64,000 nucleotides of DNA from Celeribacter halophilus (GCF_900114135.1 NZ_FORY01000015.1:17664-81663), one strand, 5' to 3'. Numbered from the stretch's first letter, positions 17,237 to 26,957 are shown. The notes: generated by a model from the letters alone, not told the origin. Made by a program: numbers and translations.

Positions 17237-17270
17237 AAGGTGTCCGAGCGCCAACTCAAACACCTTCTTC
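17237..17270 (+). terminator. Possible weak terminator hairpin
   Basis: AAGGTGT (17237-17243) and ACACCTT (17260-17266) form a 7-base stem with a 16-base loop, followed by the pyrimidine-rich CTTCTTTC. It could end or attenuate transcripts leaving nrdE. The large loop makes it weak. Confidence 0.35.
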
Positions 17271-17411
17271 TTTCGATCCCGTTCTAATCAGACAAGGCGG
17301 GGCCTATCGAATCAGAGAGGGATGAAGTTCACATCTCATAACTACTTCTCTGTGGTTGAGTAGGCAATCCTTTTAGGAGCGCGTCTGAATAACCATTTCG
17401 AGGAGCTGGGC

Positions 17412-17552
17412 ATGACAAAACGTCATTCTCCCCCGCCTCCCGGTAAACGGTATGTATATCGCCCATGGCGTATATGTCCGAAGACTGGGAAAAAGCTATA
17501 TGCGAAGCATTATGGCTTTAAGGCATGGCCAATCTTAGTCTCTGACGACTAA
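17412..17552 (+). CDS. Unrecognised 46-residue protein between nrdE and nrdF
   Basis: The small open frame starts MTKRHSPPPPGKRYVYRPWR and ends AWPILVSDD. It is strongly basic and rich in Tyr, Trp, Lys and Pro, with one Cys (RICPKTGKKLY) and no membrane segment. An AGGAG at 17401-17405 sits 6 bases before the ATG, and a strong hairpin follows the stop by 15 bases, so it has the parts of a complete gene. The surrounding 500 bases are visibly lower in GC than nrdE and nrdF. I do not recognise the family. It could be a structural nucleic-acid-binding peptide or a remnant of an inserted element; no function is assigned. Confidence 0.55.
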   Translation: MTKRHSPPPPGKRYVYRPWRICPKTGKKLYAKHYGFKAWPILVSDD

Positions 17553-17567
17553 AATCACTTTGAAAAT

Positions 17568-17596
17568 ATTACTGGCGGGAAACCGCCTGTAATTTT
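17568..17596 (+). terminator. Intrinsic terminator after the small gene
   Basis: ATTAC-T-GGCGG pairs with CCGCC-T-GTAAT around a GAAA tetraloop: ten pairs with one T-T mismatch, followed directly by TTT. The form is that of a Rho-independent terminator, and it would separate the small gene from nrdF. Confidence 0.6.
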
Positions 17597-18712
<1,116 letters not shown>

Positions 18713-18732
18713 TCCCGCTTCAACACAACAAA

Positions 18733-18766
18733 AAGGGCAGGCATCAACAGCCTGCCCTTCTTTTAT
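18733..18766 (+). terminator. Intrinsic terminator of nrdF
   Basis: AAGGGCAGGC (18733-18742) pairs perfectly with GCCTGCCCTT (18750-18759) over a 7-base loop, followed by CTTTT. It lies between nrdF and the convergent ABC ATPase gene and could serve both strands (A-run on the left side). Confidence 0.85.
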
Positions 18767-18781
18767 CTATACACCGAAACC

Positions 18782-19792
18782 TTAGCGAATCGCCAAACCC
18801 GCCTCGTCAAAGAGATGCGTGCGGCCCTCACCGAATTTCAGGCCGACCTTTTCGCCCGGCTGGTGCGGCGCGTCGCCGAGGTCGCGAATGGTCATCTGTC
18901 CGGCACCGTTTTCGGCATCGACGATGATATAGGCGTCAGCCCCCAGATACTCGACCACATCAACCACACCGTCGACATCCCCCTGACCGGCGGCTGTGAT
19001 GGAAATATGTTCGGGCCGAATGCCCAGATCCTTGCCCTTGTCGCCCAGCCCCACGGCCTTGGCCGGAATGACATTCATTTTCGGACTGCCGATGAACTGC
19101 GCCACAAACAAGTTTCCGGGCCGTTCATAAAGCTCCTTTGGCGACCCGACCTGCGCGATCTTGCCGGCTTCCAGCACCACAATCCGGTCGGCCAAAGTCA
19201 TGGCTTCCACCTGATCGTGTGTCACATAGATCATTGTCGATTTCAAAGAGCGGTGCAGTTTCGCCAGCTCATAGCGCATCTCCACGCGAAGCGCCGCGTC
19301 GAGGTTCGACAAGGGCTCGTCAAAGAGAAACGCCGTGGGATCGCGCACGATGGATCGCCCGATGGCAACACGCTGACGCTGGCCACCCGAGAGGTCTTTG
19401 GGGCGACGGTCCATATAGTCTTCGAGCTTGAGCACTCGCGCGGCCTCGTCGACCTTTTCCTTGATCACCTCTTTCGGTTCGCCTGCCGCCTTCAGGGCAA
19501 AGCCGACATTGTCGCGCACCGACATATGCGGATAGAGCGCGTAGCTCTGGAACACCATTGCGAGTCCCCGTTTCGAAGGCGGCTCTGCGGTGGCGTCGCG
19601 GTCCCCCACAAAAATCTTGCCGCGAGAGGTCTCTTCCAACCCCGCAATCATCCGCAGCAAGGTGGATTTCCCGCAGCCAGAAGGGCCGACGAAAATGATG
19701 AACTCACCTTCGTCAATCTTGAGGTCGACCCCCTTGATCACCTGGACTTCGCCGAACCATTTCTCGACGGCCTGTAGTTCAATGCTAGACAT
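18782..19792 (-). CDS. Sugar ABC transporter ATP-binding protein (UgpC/MsmK type)
   Basis: This is a 336-residue ATPase of the carbohydrate uptake type 1 family. It has Walker A GPSGCGKST, the signature LSGGQRQRVAIGRSIVRDP, Walker B AFLFDEPLSNLDA and the H-loop VTHDQVEAMTLADRI. A C-terminal MOP/TOBE-like regulatory domain (residues about 240-336, LGIRPEHISI) completes it. It closes the operon of LacI regulator, binding protein, two permeases and hydrolase, and should power import of their sugar. Such ATPases may serve several transporters. Confidence 0.93.
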   Translation of the reverse strand: MSSIELQAVEKWFGEVQVIKGVDLKIDEGEFIIFVGPSGCGKSTLLRMIAGLEETSRGKIFVGDRDATAEPPSKRGLAMVFQSYALYPHMSVRDNVGFALKAAGEPKEVIKEKVDEAARVLKLEDYMDRRPKDLSGGQRQRVAIGRSIVRDPTAFLFDEPLSNLDAALRVEMRYELAKLHRSLKSTMIYVTHDQVEAMTLADRIVVLEAGKIAQVGSPKELYERPGNLFVAQFIGSPKMNVIPAKAVGLGDKGKDLGIRPEHISITAAGQGDVDGVVDVVEYLGADAYIIVDAENGAGQMTIRDLGDAPHQPGEKVGLKFGEGRTHLFDEAGLAIR

Positions 19793-19795
19793 AGT

Positions 19796-21091
19796 TTACT
19801 CCTTCCCTGCCCGTTGCGCAGCGCGGCCCTGACCGCACCACGTCAGCCAGACGGCGGCCGTCCAGCCAAAAGATGCGCCGCCACATGGCGTGCCATCCAT
19901 CGGATCGTAATATTCCCAAAATCCGCCCTTCTCGATGAGCTTTGCGGTCTCGTCCCGCAACCGTGCTTCAGCCTCTGTGCGGCCCATATCCTTGAGCCCC
20001 ATAGCGATGAGCGAGTTGACCACCGGCCATGTCGGTCCGCGCCAATAGCGGCGGGGTTCGAACCTCTCGCTGTCGGGGTCCGCCGATGGGATGCCGTAAG
20101 AGACCTTATCCCAGATGCGGGCGAAATGCGCGTCCTGCGCCGGACGGGACACGCCCGCAAAATAGGCCAGAAACGCGCCGGACCCCAAGACATTCGCAAA
20201 CCGGCCCGTGCGCATGTCATAGGCATCGAACCAGCCCTTTTCCGCGTTCCACATCTTGTCGAGACCGGCACGCAATTTGGACTCTTGCGCCTGCAAGCCT
20301 GCGGTCTCTTCTCCAAGCAACTCGCCTAGAGCGATGAGGTCGGAAAATGCCCGCAAAAGCACAAAGCTGATCCCCGGATCGGCCATCAGGAACGGTCCGT
20401 TTTCAACCATCTCCCGATCATCCCAGTTCACAGAGCGGCCAAAGGCAAGGATCGCGAGATAGCGGTCATAGTCCCATTTTTGCGGACGTTCCGTTTCCTG
20501 CACATGCGTGGTATCGCGCCGCAGATAGGGGTCATCCTCGTTGACCGGAACGCCCTCCATTCCGAGATCCCAATCGGGGCAGTTGTCCCGTCCGGACTCC
20601 CACGGGTGGATGATGGCCACAGGCCCGTCCTTGCACCGCTCCCTGATCCACCAGTCATGCCATGCAACCAGTTTGGGATAGAGCGCCTTGATATGGGGCA
20701 GGCTCGCCTCGGGGTCCATCTCATACATCTTGCGAATGAGCGTCGCGGCCACAGGCGGCTGCGAGATGCCGGAGGTCGGCGGCTCATGCGTCGCGCCCCA
20801 GACCTTCGGTCCCGGAAAGTAATCCGGATCCACCTTGTGAAAGATGATATGGGGCACCATGCCCGTGTCCCATTGCGAGGCAAAGAGCAGATGCACCTCC
20901 TGCCATGCGCGCTCCATATCAAAACTCGCATAGCCCCAAGCGGAGAACATGCTGTCCCAGTTCCACTGGTAGGGATAAAGCCGCGCCGTCGGGATCGTGT
21001 AGCCGCCACGGTCATTCCCCAAGAGGACATCACGCGCGGCTTGATCGAGCGGGTTTCCAGAAGTACTTTGAACTGTCATCTCAATGCTCAC
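19796..21091 (-). CDS. Six-hairpin glycoside hydrolase (GH63/MGH1-like)
   Basis: This is a 431-residue cytoplasmic enzyme with an alpha/alpha-barrel pattern. Motifs include YPYQWNWDSMFSAWGYASFD, the likely acid residues in HPWESGRDNCPDWD, WNAEKGWFDAYD and RRYWRGPTWPVVNSL. These resemble bacterial GH63-type mannosylglycerate or glucosylglycerate hydrolases and trehalase relatives. There is no signal peptide, so it acts on the imported glycoside. The adjacent transporter supports an alpha-glucoside or compatible-solute substrate; the exact sugar cannot be told from sequence alone. It lies 4 bases from the ATPase gene and overlaps the upstream permease end by a few bases. Confidence 0.75.
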   Translation of the reverse strand: MSIEMTVQSTSGNPLDQAARDVLLGNDRGGYTIPTARLYPYQWNWDSMFSAWGYASFDMERAWQEVHLLFASQWDTGMVPHIIFHKVDPDYFPGPKVWGATHEPPTSGISQPPVAATLIRKMYEMDPEASLPHIKALYPKLVAWHDWWIRERCKDGPVAIIHPWESGRDNCPDWDLGMEGVPVNEDDPYLRRDTTHVQETERPQKWDYDRYLAILAFGRSVNWDDREMVENGPFLMADPGISFVLLRAFSDLIALGELLGEETAGLQAQESKLRAGLDKMWNAEKGWFDAYDMRTGRFANVLGSGAFLAYFAGVSRPAQDAHFARIWDKVSYGIPSADPDSERFEPRRYWRGPTWPVVNSLIAMGLKDMGRTEAEARLRDETAKLIEKGGFWEYYDPMDGTPCGGASFGWTAAVWLTWCGQGRAAQRAGKE

Positions 21092-22299
21092 CCTTTGACG
21101 GAGCCTGCGGTCAGCCCCTTGGTCATGAATTTCTCCAATCCCAGAAACAGCGCCATGATCGGAACAGTCGCAATCACAGAACCGGCCATGAGGTGTTGTC
21201 TCGGAATTTCGGACGAGTTGAGGCTGGCAATCCCCCGCGTCAGGGTGAATTTCGACGGATCATCCAACAGCATGAAAGCCAGCAGGAATTCGTTCCACGC
21301 GATCATGAAGACATAGAGCGACACAGAGGCCAGCGCCGGAAGGCTCAGCGGCAAGGTGATTTTCCAGATCACCTGAAGCCGTGACAGCCCGTCCATCAGC
21401 CCCGCTTCTTCCACCTCCGCGGGCAGTCCGCGAAAGTAGCCCTGCAACATATACAAAGCCACAGGGATCGTCGTCACCGGATAGATCATCACAATCCCCG
21501 TGATGGAATTGCGCAGCCCCATCATGGAAAAGGCAATGTAGATCGGCAGCGCCAGCACGATCATCGGCACCATGTAGATCAACAGGATCGACCGCGAGAA
21601 CGCCGCCTGACCACGAAACCGCAACCGCGCCACGGCATAGGCTCCGGGGATGGCAAAGAGGAGCGTGATGAACACGGTCAGCACCGAGATATAGAAAGAA
21701 GTCCACATATAGCTGCCGAAATTGAACTCCGTGATCAGCTCGACATAGGAGCGGAACAGCCCCCAGCCCTGCGAAAGATCAATCGAGAAATCCAAGGGGT
21801 TCTGCATCAACTGGGCCTGGTTCTTCAGGCTGGTCATCACCATCACGTAGAAGGGGATGACGACAATCGCGGTGAAGAAGATATAGCCGAACCCTTTGAG
21901 TGTGCGGATCACCGCATCTTCGAACTCATGACGAGTCAGTGCGCCCATGCTAAGTTCCTCGACAAACACCTTGAGCGGCCAGCCGATGCCGACACCAAGG
22001 AACAGAGCCGCCGCCACACGCGCGACAAGCGAGGCGTTTTGGGTCAGAACCGGCCCGATCCCGAGGCTCAGGGCAACGAAATAGACCACGGCCAGCACAA
22101 CAGAGGCCGTCCGCGCCGTCCCACCCCAGACCAGCGCAAGCCCTGTGGGAATACCGAAAATCACCGACCAGATGAGCGAGGGCTTGAAAGCCTCGCCTGT
22201 GGCAAAACTCATGGCCACGGCCACCGTGACTGCGAGAACAAACGTCCAGAGCACGCCCAGAGCGGGCCCTGTCAGATATCCGAAACGGAGGTGTTTCAT
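21088..22299 (-). CDS. Sugar ABC permease, MalG type, with N-terminal membrane extension
   Basis: The C-terminal 280 residues are a standard MalG-type permease: FTAIVVIPFYVMVMTSLKNQ, an RLRFRGQ helix, the coupling motif EVEEAGLMDGLSRLQVIWKITLPLSLPAL (EAA loop) and a C-terminal LTAGSVKG. The protein has 403 residues. The extra 110-120 N-terminal residues add about three hydrophobic segments (VLWTFVLAVTVAVAMSFA, LIWSVIFGIPTGLALVWG, VVLAVVYFVALSLGIG) not found in usual MalG. It overlaps the MalF-type gene by 4 bases. It forms the membrane channel with that partner. Confidence 0.88.
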   Translation of the reverse strand: MKHLRFGYLTGPALGVLWTFVLAVTVAVAMSFATGEAFKPSLIWSVIFGIPTGLALVWGGTARTASVVLAVVYFVALSLGIGPVLTQNASLVARVAAALFLGVGIGWPLKVFVEELSMGALTRHEFEDAVIRTLKGFGYIFFTAIVVIPFYVMVMTSLKNQAQLMQNPLDFSIDLSQGWGLFRSYVELITEFNFGSYMWTSFYISVLTVFITLLFAIPGAYAVARLRFRGQAAFSRSILLIYMVPMIVLALPIYIAFSMMGLRNSITGIVMIYPVTTIPVALYMLQGYFRGLPAEVEEAGLMDGLSRLQVIWKITLPLSLPALASVSLYVFMIAWNEFLLAFMLLDDPSKFTLTRGIASLNSSEIPRQHLMAGSVIATVPIMALFLGLEKFMTKGLTAGSVKG

Positions 22300-23543
22300 A
22301 GCCCCTCCTCCTTCGACATGAATTTGAAGAAGAACACGGAGAACAACAGCAGACAGGCGAAAATCACCACCGCCACCGCAGCCCCCGCACCGATGTTCGA
22401 CACGGCAAAGGCCTGTTCATAGACATTCACCGTCAACACCCGCGTGCCCGCATTGCCGCCAGTCAAAAGGAAGATGTCGTCGAACTTGTTAAAGGTCCAG
22501 ATGAAGCGCAGAAGGAACAACACCGACAGGATGCCCAAAAGCTGCGGCAGGCTGAGATACCAGAATTGCTGGAAGGGCGAGGCCCCGTCCATATCGGCGG
22601 CTTCATACATATCCGTCGGGATCGACTGCATCCGCGCAAGGATGAACAGAAAGGACAGCGGGAAATATCGCCAGATTTCAAACAGCGTCACCATGATCAG
22701 CGCCAAGGGCCGCTCACCAAAGAAATTGATCGCCCCGTCCGTCACACCCATCTGTATCAAAAGCGCATTGGCCGAGCCGGAGAACGGATCAAAGAGCAAA
22801 ATCCACGCGAAAGCCACCGCGATCACCGGCGCGACATAGGGGAACAGGTAAAGCCCGCGCAAAATCCCCTGCCCCTTGAACGAATGGTTGAGCAACATCG
22901 AGGCGAAAAGCCCCATGATCATCGCACCCAAAGTGCCGAAGATCGTGTAAAACAAGGTCACGCCAAGGACGGACCAGAACTCGCCCCCGTCAAACACGGA
23001 AACAAAGTTCTTGAAGGTAAATTCCCCGTTCGTCAGCACGAAAGAGACTTTGCCATCAATCTGCACAGGGTCGTCGTCCACATCGCGTCCGGCGTCGAAA
23101 TAGGCCTGTTCCGTGACCACAGGAATGTTCAGCGTCTCGCGATAGCCGCCCTCCCAATCGCCCAGATCACAGGACAGCCGCCCCTGAGCAATCTCGCATC
23201 TCGGATCCAGTTCCCCCGCCAGCGTCAGACCGTCGGGCCATGTGTCTTCCATCCGCACACCTGTGATCTCGGAAGACGGAGAGGAGTTGCGCAGACGGTA
23301 TCTGAGAATAGCCTCATCCCCCGCTTCCGCCGGTCGTCCGCGCAAATCCTCGCGCACAACCATTTCCGGTGCCCGCAAGTCCGACAGGGAGACAGGCTTC
23401 ACCGAGATCCAGAAGATCGCCAGAAGCGGCAGGATTACGACAAGTGAAACGGCGATAATAGTAGGGGTCAACAAGCCCCAAGCGAGTCGCGCCTCGCTGC
23501 GGGCCAGAGGCCCCGCTCCGCGCGGAGGTCCGATGTCCGACAT
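22296..23543 (-). CDS. Sugar ABC permease, MalF type, with DUF11-like periplasmic insert
   Basis: This 415-residue permease has a first membrane helix at residues about 25-48 (IIAVSLVVILPLLAIFWISV) and the remaining helices from about residue 190, with the EAA loop YEAADMDGASPFQQFWYLSLPQLLG. Between the first and second helices about 120 residues form an extracytoplasmic domain. It reads like a DUF11/conserved-repeat beta-sandwich: AILRYRLRNSS, VRMEDTWPDGLTLAGE, CEIAQGRLSCDLGDWEGG (two Cys that could pair) and ETLNIPV. E. coli MalF has a periplasmic loop that touches its binding protein, but in a different position (P2). It pairs with the MalG-type gene downstream. Confidence 0.88.
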   Translation of the reverse strand: MSDIGPPRGAGPLARSEARLAWGLLTPTIIAVSLVVILPLLAIFWISVKPVSLSDLRAPEMVVREDLRGRPAEAGDEAILRYRLRNSSPSSEITGVRMEDTWPDGLTLAGELDPRCEIAQGRLSCDLGDWEGGYRETLNIPVVTEQAYFDAGRDVDDDPVQIDGKVSFVLTNGEFTFKNFVSVFDGGEFWSVLGVTLFYTIFGTLGAMIMGLFASMLLNHSFKGQGILRGLYLFPYVAPVIAVAFAWILLFDPFSGSANALLIQMGVTDGAINFFGERPLALIMVTLFEIWRYFPLSFLFILARMQSIPTDMYEAADMDGASPFQQFWYLSLPQLLGILSVLFLLRFIWTFNKFDDIFLLTGGNAGTRVLTVNVYEQAFAVSNIGAGAAVAVVIFACLLLFSVFFFKFMSKEEGL

Positions 23544-23615
23544 GGAAAGCTCCCTGTCCGATGTAAGAATATACGAAGGGCGCGGATCATTCCGCGCCCT
23601 GAAGGTCTGAACAGT

Positions 23616-24965
23616 TTATTCGATGGCGCTCAGTTCGGCGTTCATTTCCGCCACAGCCGTCGCGGCATCAATGTCACCGTCGATATACTCGCGCACCACG
23701 CGGTTGATGACCTGAGAGTTGACCATCTTGGAGGCGAGCGCCAGTTGGCCTTCTTTCACGCCCCAACGCTGGGCCACATCAAGACCGGCGACAATCTCGT
23801 TGATCATCTCCTGCGCATAGAGATCACCAAGCGGGGCCTTGCGGTCCACACCGACGGGCAATTCAGCCCAGGCTTTCCCGAAGGCTTCCGGATCTTCCGC
23901 AGTGCCACGACGTGTCGGGAACATGCCTTCCGGTGCAATGGAGAGGGTTTGCAGATAACCTTCATCCATCGAGAACGCGACGAAATCCTCGGCCTCATCA
24001 ATCGAGGCATCGGTGGTGATGCCGAAATAGTTGATGTTGGCATAGGCCGCGCCATCAGGATTCGACGGACCGGAGAAAGTGGTCACGATACCGGTTTTCG
24101 ACGCCAGTTCGCCCGAGGTCGGATCGTCATTGATGGTGGGCGGAGCGCTGTCACGCAGACCAGCCAGTTCGTCAAGGATGAAGGGCGACCAGATGATCAT
24201 TGCCGCATTGCCGGAGAAATAGAGCGTCCGCGACTGGTCCCAGTAGAGATCACCCGGAGGCGACGCATTGGCAATGGCCTTATAGAAATCAAGCACTTCC
24301 GTGGTCTTTTTCTCATCCAGCGGGGCGAAACCGTTCTCGTCCACGGGGCTCACGCCATTGGCGAGGAACACATGTTCGAGCACCTGCGACATGAAGGCTT
24401 CGTCCACTTTCGTGGCGGCGACGAAACCATACATCTCCGGCGGATTGTGCAGTTTTTCGAGAGCCGCCTCAACAGCGGCAAAAGAGGTCGGCGCTTCGAG
24501 ACCGGCAGCGTCGAAGAGGTCTTTGCGGTAGACAATCATCTGGGTCCAGCCGTTGGCCGGAACAGAGGCATAGCCGTCATCCATCGCCGCCATGCTCAGC
24601 GCACCCGATGCAAAAGTCTCCGGACCGAGATCTTCGATCACGTCTGTCGCAGCATCCGTATCAAGAATCCCCGCTTCAGCCCAAGGCAGCGCATATTGCA
24701 ACGGATGGTAAATCACATCCGGCAGATCGCCAGCGGCATAGGCGGCCGTGGCCCGCGTGCCCAGATCGGACTCCGTCACTGGAATCACCTCGACCGCAAC
24801 GCCGGTTTTCTCTTCAAAGGCTTTGGCCATTTCTTCCTGTTTCGCCAGGCGATCCGGCTGTTCCTCGGTGGTCCAGAACCGCAGCGTCTCGGCGCTGGCG
24901 GCAAAGCTGGTCAAAGCCAGCGCCGTCGCCGCACTTGTCAAAAGGATATGTTTTTTCAATGTCAT
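23616..24965 (-). CDS. Sugar-binding protein of ABC transporter
   Basis: This is a 449-residue periplasmic extracellular solute-binding protein (family 1 type). A signal peptide, MTLKKHILLTSAATALALTS ending ASA, precedes mature ETLRFWTTEEQPDRLAK. Middle motifs TAYAAGDLPDVIYHPL and NGWTQMIVYRKDLFDAAGL match the maltose/alpha-glucoside-binding class. It follows the lacI gene by about 24 bases and precedes the permeases by about 70, so it is part of the same operon and sets its substrate range. The ligand is unknown, but the neighbouring glycoside hydrolase suggests a glucosyl- or mannosyl-glycoside. Confidence 0.9.
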   Translation of the reverse strand: MTLKKHILLTSAATALALTSFAASAETLRFWTTEEQPDRLAKQEEMAKAFEEKTGVAVEVIPVTESDLGTRATAAYAAGDLPDVIYHPLQYALPWAEAGILDTDAATDVIEDLGPETFASGALSMAAMDDGYASVPANGWTQMIVYRKDLFDAAGLEAPTSFAAVEAALEKLHNPPEMYGFVAATKVDEAFMSQVLEHVFLANGVSPVDENGFAPLDEKKTTEVLDFYKAIANASPPGDLYWDQSRTLYFSGNAAMIIWSPFILDELAGLRDSAPPTINDDPTSGELASKTGIVTTFSGPSNPDGAAYANINYFGITTDASIDEAEDFVAFSMDEGYLQTLSIAPEGMFPTRRGTAEDPEAFGKAWAELPVGVDRKAPLGDLYAQEMINEIVAGLDVAQRWGVKEGQLALASKMVNSQVINRVVREYIDGDIDAATAVAEMNAELSAIE

Positions 24966-24989
24966 CTCTCTCTCCCTGAGTTGATGAAG

Positions 24990-26111
24990 TTAATCAAAAG
25001 ACATGTGATCCGCCAAAAGCCGGCTCATATGTTGCGCCAATGCGTCTGGCGTCTTGGCGGGCGCCCCGACGGAGCCTCCCGGACAGAATTCCGCCGCGAT
25101 CAGCTCTTGCTGAAGAGGCGCGTCCATGTTGCGCACGCGGGCGATAAACATCTCGCCCAGTGCGGCCCCTGCCTTGCGGTTGTCGACCGAGAAGGTCGCA
25201 AGCCGTGGCCACATGGCCCGTGCTTCCGGTGAACCGTCATAGCCCACCACCGACAGGTCCGAACCGATTTTCAGACCAATGGAATTCGCAAAATCATAAA
25301 CCCCGCGCGCCAGCATATCGGTAGCGCACAAGATGGCTGTCGGCGGGTGGTTCGTGCTTAGAAGCTGTCGCGTCGCCTTGGCCGCCTCTTCCGGACACAA
25401 AAGCTCCTCGATCATCAATGCAGGATCGATATCCAGCCCTGCACTCTGCAATCCGGCGCGATAACCGTCACGCCGCAGATGGGAATAGGCATAGTGACTG
25501 GCCGAACCGATATAGGCGATCCGTTTGTGGCCAAGACCGGCAAGCATCGCAACGGCCTCGGACATAGAGCTTTCGCTGCGCGCATCAAAATAGGATGTAT
25601 TTTGATGGTTATTGGCGCGACCGTAGCAAATATAAGGCGTGTTCTCACGCTCCAGAAAGGCAATGCGCCGATCATTCCAGAGCACACGCGGCAGGATGAA
25701 ACCATCAGCTTTGCGGTTGTGCACAAGGTCGCGCATGATCCCGAGCGTATCGCCTTCACATTCGGAGGTGGCAATGGTGAGCGTCCAGCCCTCTTTCGAA
25801 GCAGCCTGTGTCAGACCCGCCAGAAACTCCGCAAGGAAAGGTCTGTGGGCATCATGTTCGGACAGTTCGATCACCAGCCCCAGTGAGCAGCTCCGTCCCG
25901 TCTTGATCGCCTGCGCCTGACTGAGCGGACGATAGCCCATAGCTTGCGCGGCCCGAATGACGCGGACGCGGGTGGTTTCTGAGATGTCCGGATAGCCGTT
26001 CAGGGCACGAGACACAGTTCCCTTTGTCAGGTTGAGCGCCTGAGAAAGATCCGTGATCGTGACCCGCGCATTGTCGCGGGAGCGTCGGTCCGGTTTGACG
26101 TCTGTCTTCAC
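24990..26111 (-). CDS. LacI-family transcriptional regulator
   Basis: This is a 373-residue repressor. The helix-turn-helix is at residues about 17-42 (VTITDLSQALNLTKGTVSRALNGYPDIS), with the hinge helix ending RPLSQAQAI. The rest is a periplasmic-binding-protein-like sensor domain with ATDMLARGVYDFA and LSVVGYDG. The start is a GTG with GGAGG 8 bases upstream. It is the first gene of the sugar operon and a perfect 16-base palindrome lies in front of it, so it probably represses its own operon until the sugar or a derivative binds. Confidence 0.93.
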   Translation of the reverse strand: MKTDVKPDRRSRDNARVTITDLSQALNLTKGTVSRALNGYPDISETTRVRVIRAAQAMGYRPLSQAQAIKTGRSCSLGLVIELSEHDAHRPFLAEFLAGLTQAASKEGWTLTIATSECEGDTLGIMRDLVHNRKADGFILPRVLWNDRRIAFLERENTPYICYGRANNHQNTSYFDARSESSMSEAVAMLAGLGHKRIAYIGSASHYAYSHLRRDGYRAGLQSAGLDIDPALMIEELLCPEEAAKATRQLLSTNHPPTAILCATDMLARGVYDFANSIGLKIGSDLSVVGYDGSPEARAMWPRLATFSVDNRKAGAALGEMFIARVRNMDAPLQQELIAAEFCPGGSVGAPAKTPDALAQHMSRLLADHMSFD

Positions 26112-26142
26112 CTGATTCGCCTCCTTGTCTTCACAAGAAACT

Positions 26143-26158
26143 CCGAAACCGGTTTCGG
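26143..26158. promoter_or_regulatory. LacI-type operator palindrome
   Basis: CCGAAACCGGTTTCGG is a perfect 16-base palindrome with the central CG typical of LacI/PurR-family operators. It lies about 32-47 bases before the lacI-type GTG. No second copy is seen before the binding-protein gene, which supports one operon read from here. Confidence 0.75.
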
Positions 26159-26246
26159 CAACGGGTTTTTGTCAATTTTCGACATTCAAAGCTGCGACAA
26201 ATTCGCTGCAATGCCGCATGGAAGCTCTTGAATGATCGGCAAAAAC

Positions 26247-26951
26247 TCAGGCGATGCGGAAAACTTCGGCGGCTTCTTCCTTGGAAATACCGGATTTGTC
26301 GTGGCGTGAGGTCACACGCCCGCGTTCCATGAAAACAAGGCTGTCCGCGAGGTCATAGGCAAATTCGAAATATTGTTCGACCAGCACGATCGCCATGTCC
26401 CCGCGCTCCCGCAAAAGCGAAATCACACGCCCGATCTGCTGGATGATATTGGGCTGGATCCCCTCGGTCGGCTCATCGAGCAACAAAAGTTTCGGCTTGA
26501 TGATCAAGGCCCGCGCAATCGCCAGTTGCTGTTGTTGGCCACCGGACAAATCCCCGCCACGACGATGCATGAAGTCCTTGAGGATCGGAAACAGTTCGAA
26601 AATCTCGTCGGGGATGAATTGCTCGGACTTCGGCAAACAGGCAAACCCGCTTTCGAGGTTTTCCTTCACCGTCAAAAGCGGGAAAATCATCCGCCCTTGC
26701 GGCACTACGGCCAGTCCTTTTTTGGCAAGCTCATGGGCAGGCGCACGTCCGACATCTTCGCCATCAAGCATCATCGTTCCACCCGAACGCGGATGCGTGC
26801 CGGAAATTGCCTTGAGCAGAGAGGTCTTGCCGACCCCGTTGGTTCCCATGACGCAGGTCACCTGCCCCGCCTGCGCGGTCAAATCGACATCGTAGAGGAT
26901 TTGGGAGCCACCATAATGCAGCGTAAGGTTCTTCACATCGAGCATGGTCAT
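26247..26951 (-). CDS. urtE: Urea ABC transporter ATP-binding protein UrtE
   Basis: Second ATPase of the branched-chain-type urea importer, 234 residues. It has Walker A GTNGVGKTSLL, signature LSGGQQQQLAIARALI, Walker B LLLLDEPTEGIQPNI and the LivF-like C-terminus. The full urtABCDE order on this strand identifies it as UrtE rather than LivF. It ends the operon. Confidence 0.92.
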   Translation of the reverse strand: MTMLDVKNLTLHYGGSQILYDVDLTAQAGQVTCVMGTNGVGKTSLLKAISGTHPRSGGTMMLDGEDVGRAPAHELAKKGLAVVPQGRMIFPLLTVKENLESGFACLPKSEQFIPDEIFELFPILKDFMHRRGGDLSGGQQQQLAIARALIIKPKLLLLDEPTEGIQPNIIQQIGRVISLLRERGDMAIVLVEQYFEFAYDLADSLVFMERGRVTSRHDKSGISKEEAAEVFRIA

Positions 26952-26957
26952 TTCTCC

